Of a stretch of 63,707 nt of DNA, positions 63,689 through 63,707 are shown one piece after another. The stretch covers positions 1 to 63,707 of the forward strand of contig JARIAT010000038.1 in NCBI GenBank assembly GCA_029257715.1, in the 5' to 3' direction. The DNA is from Faecousia sp. GTDB taxonomy: Bacteria > Bacillota > Clostridia > Oscillospirales > Oscillospiraceae. The stretch's first letter is position 1, and every line of letters begins with the position of its first letter. The notes beneath the pieces were generated by a model that had not been told where the DNA came from, made no database searches, and worked only from the letters and a program-made list of their open reading frames with translations. The position numbers and the translations under genes were made by a program.

Positions 63689-63707
63689 TGGTAGCGGCAA
63701 TCTGATT

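Overview
The window is about 63.7 kb of gene-dense, roughly 55% GC bacterial chromosome. Shine-Dalgarno sites are strong (AGGAGG-like), many promoters are near-perfect sigma-A type (TTGACA, 17 bp, TATAAT) and rho-independent terminators are common. A rod-shape cluster, RicT, a TPP riboswitch, GlgD and the general gene set point to an anaerobic gut-type Firmicute, most likely Oscillospiraceae/Ruminococcaceae-like. That placement is inference. No phage, transposase, CRISPR array or rRNA gene was found. The left edge carries a strong leftward promoter whose gene lies outside the window.

Layout. 0.2-9 kb (minus): U32 peptidase, maf, mreC, mreD and mrdA (PBP2) form a cell-shape operon, preceded by holB-ricT. 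PBP2 is interrupted by an in-frame amber codon exactly where the Ser of the SxN motif belongs. 9-24 kb: small di-iron protein, orphan HsdS, phosphohexomutase, heterodimeric ABC exporter, Crp/Fnr regulator, thioredoxin, YuiD-like protein, DegV, RsmH, an XRE/membrane-protein pair with two matching operator palindromes, a eukaryotic-type glycogen branching enzyme, and a NuoE-like 2Fe-2S protein. 24.4 kb: a probable small RNA with its own promoter and terminator and a C/U-rich linker that looks like an anti-Shine-Dalgarno.

24.6-42.5 kb: MATE and SNF transporters, XRE and LysR regulators, a split chromate transporter, a GtrII-like membrane protein, an unusual NnrE-YwlG fusion, and a thiamine salvage operon (thiW-thiM-thiE-thiD) behind a TPP riboswitch with its terminator. 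A DUF2079 protein, a second MATE and a DUF6512-like protein follow. 42.8-49.2 kb (plus): a codon-optimised iron alcohol dehydrogenase, a Nudix hydrolase, and a GH2 glycosidase with a GPH sugar symporter behind a 450-nt leader; then tRNA-Leu.

49.2-63.7 kb (mostly minus): trmB-mnmG-M14 peptidase-HAD, a CDF metal exporter, a second DegV followed by a tandem 73-bp repeat, the glycogen operon glgC-glgD-glgA plus a GH13 amylase, a GNAT acetyltransferase, a 51-residue membrane protein with its own promoter and terminator, and tRNA-Glu. GlgC/GlgD make ADP-glucose, GlgA elongates, the distant GlgB branches, and the GH13 enzyme and phosphohexomutase link the store to sugar phosphates.
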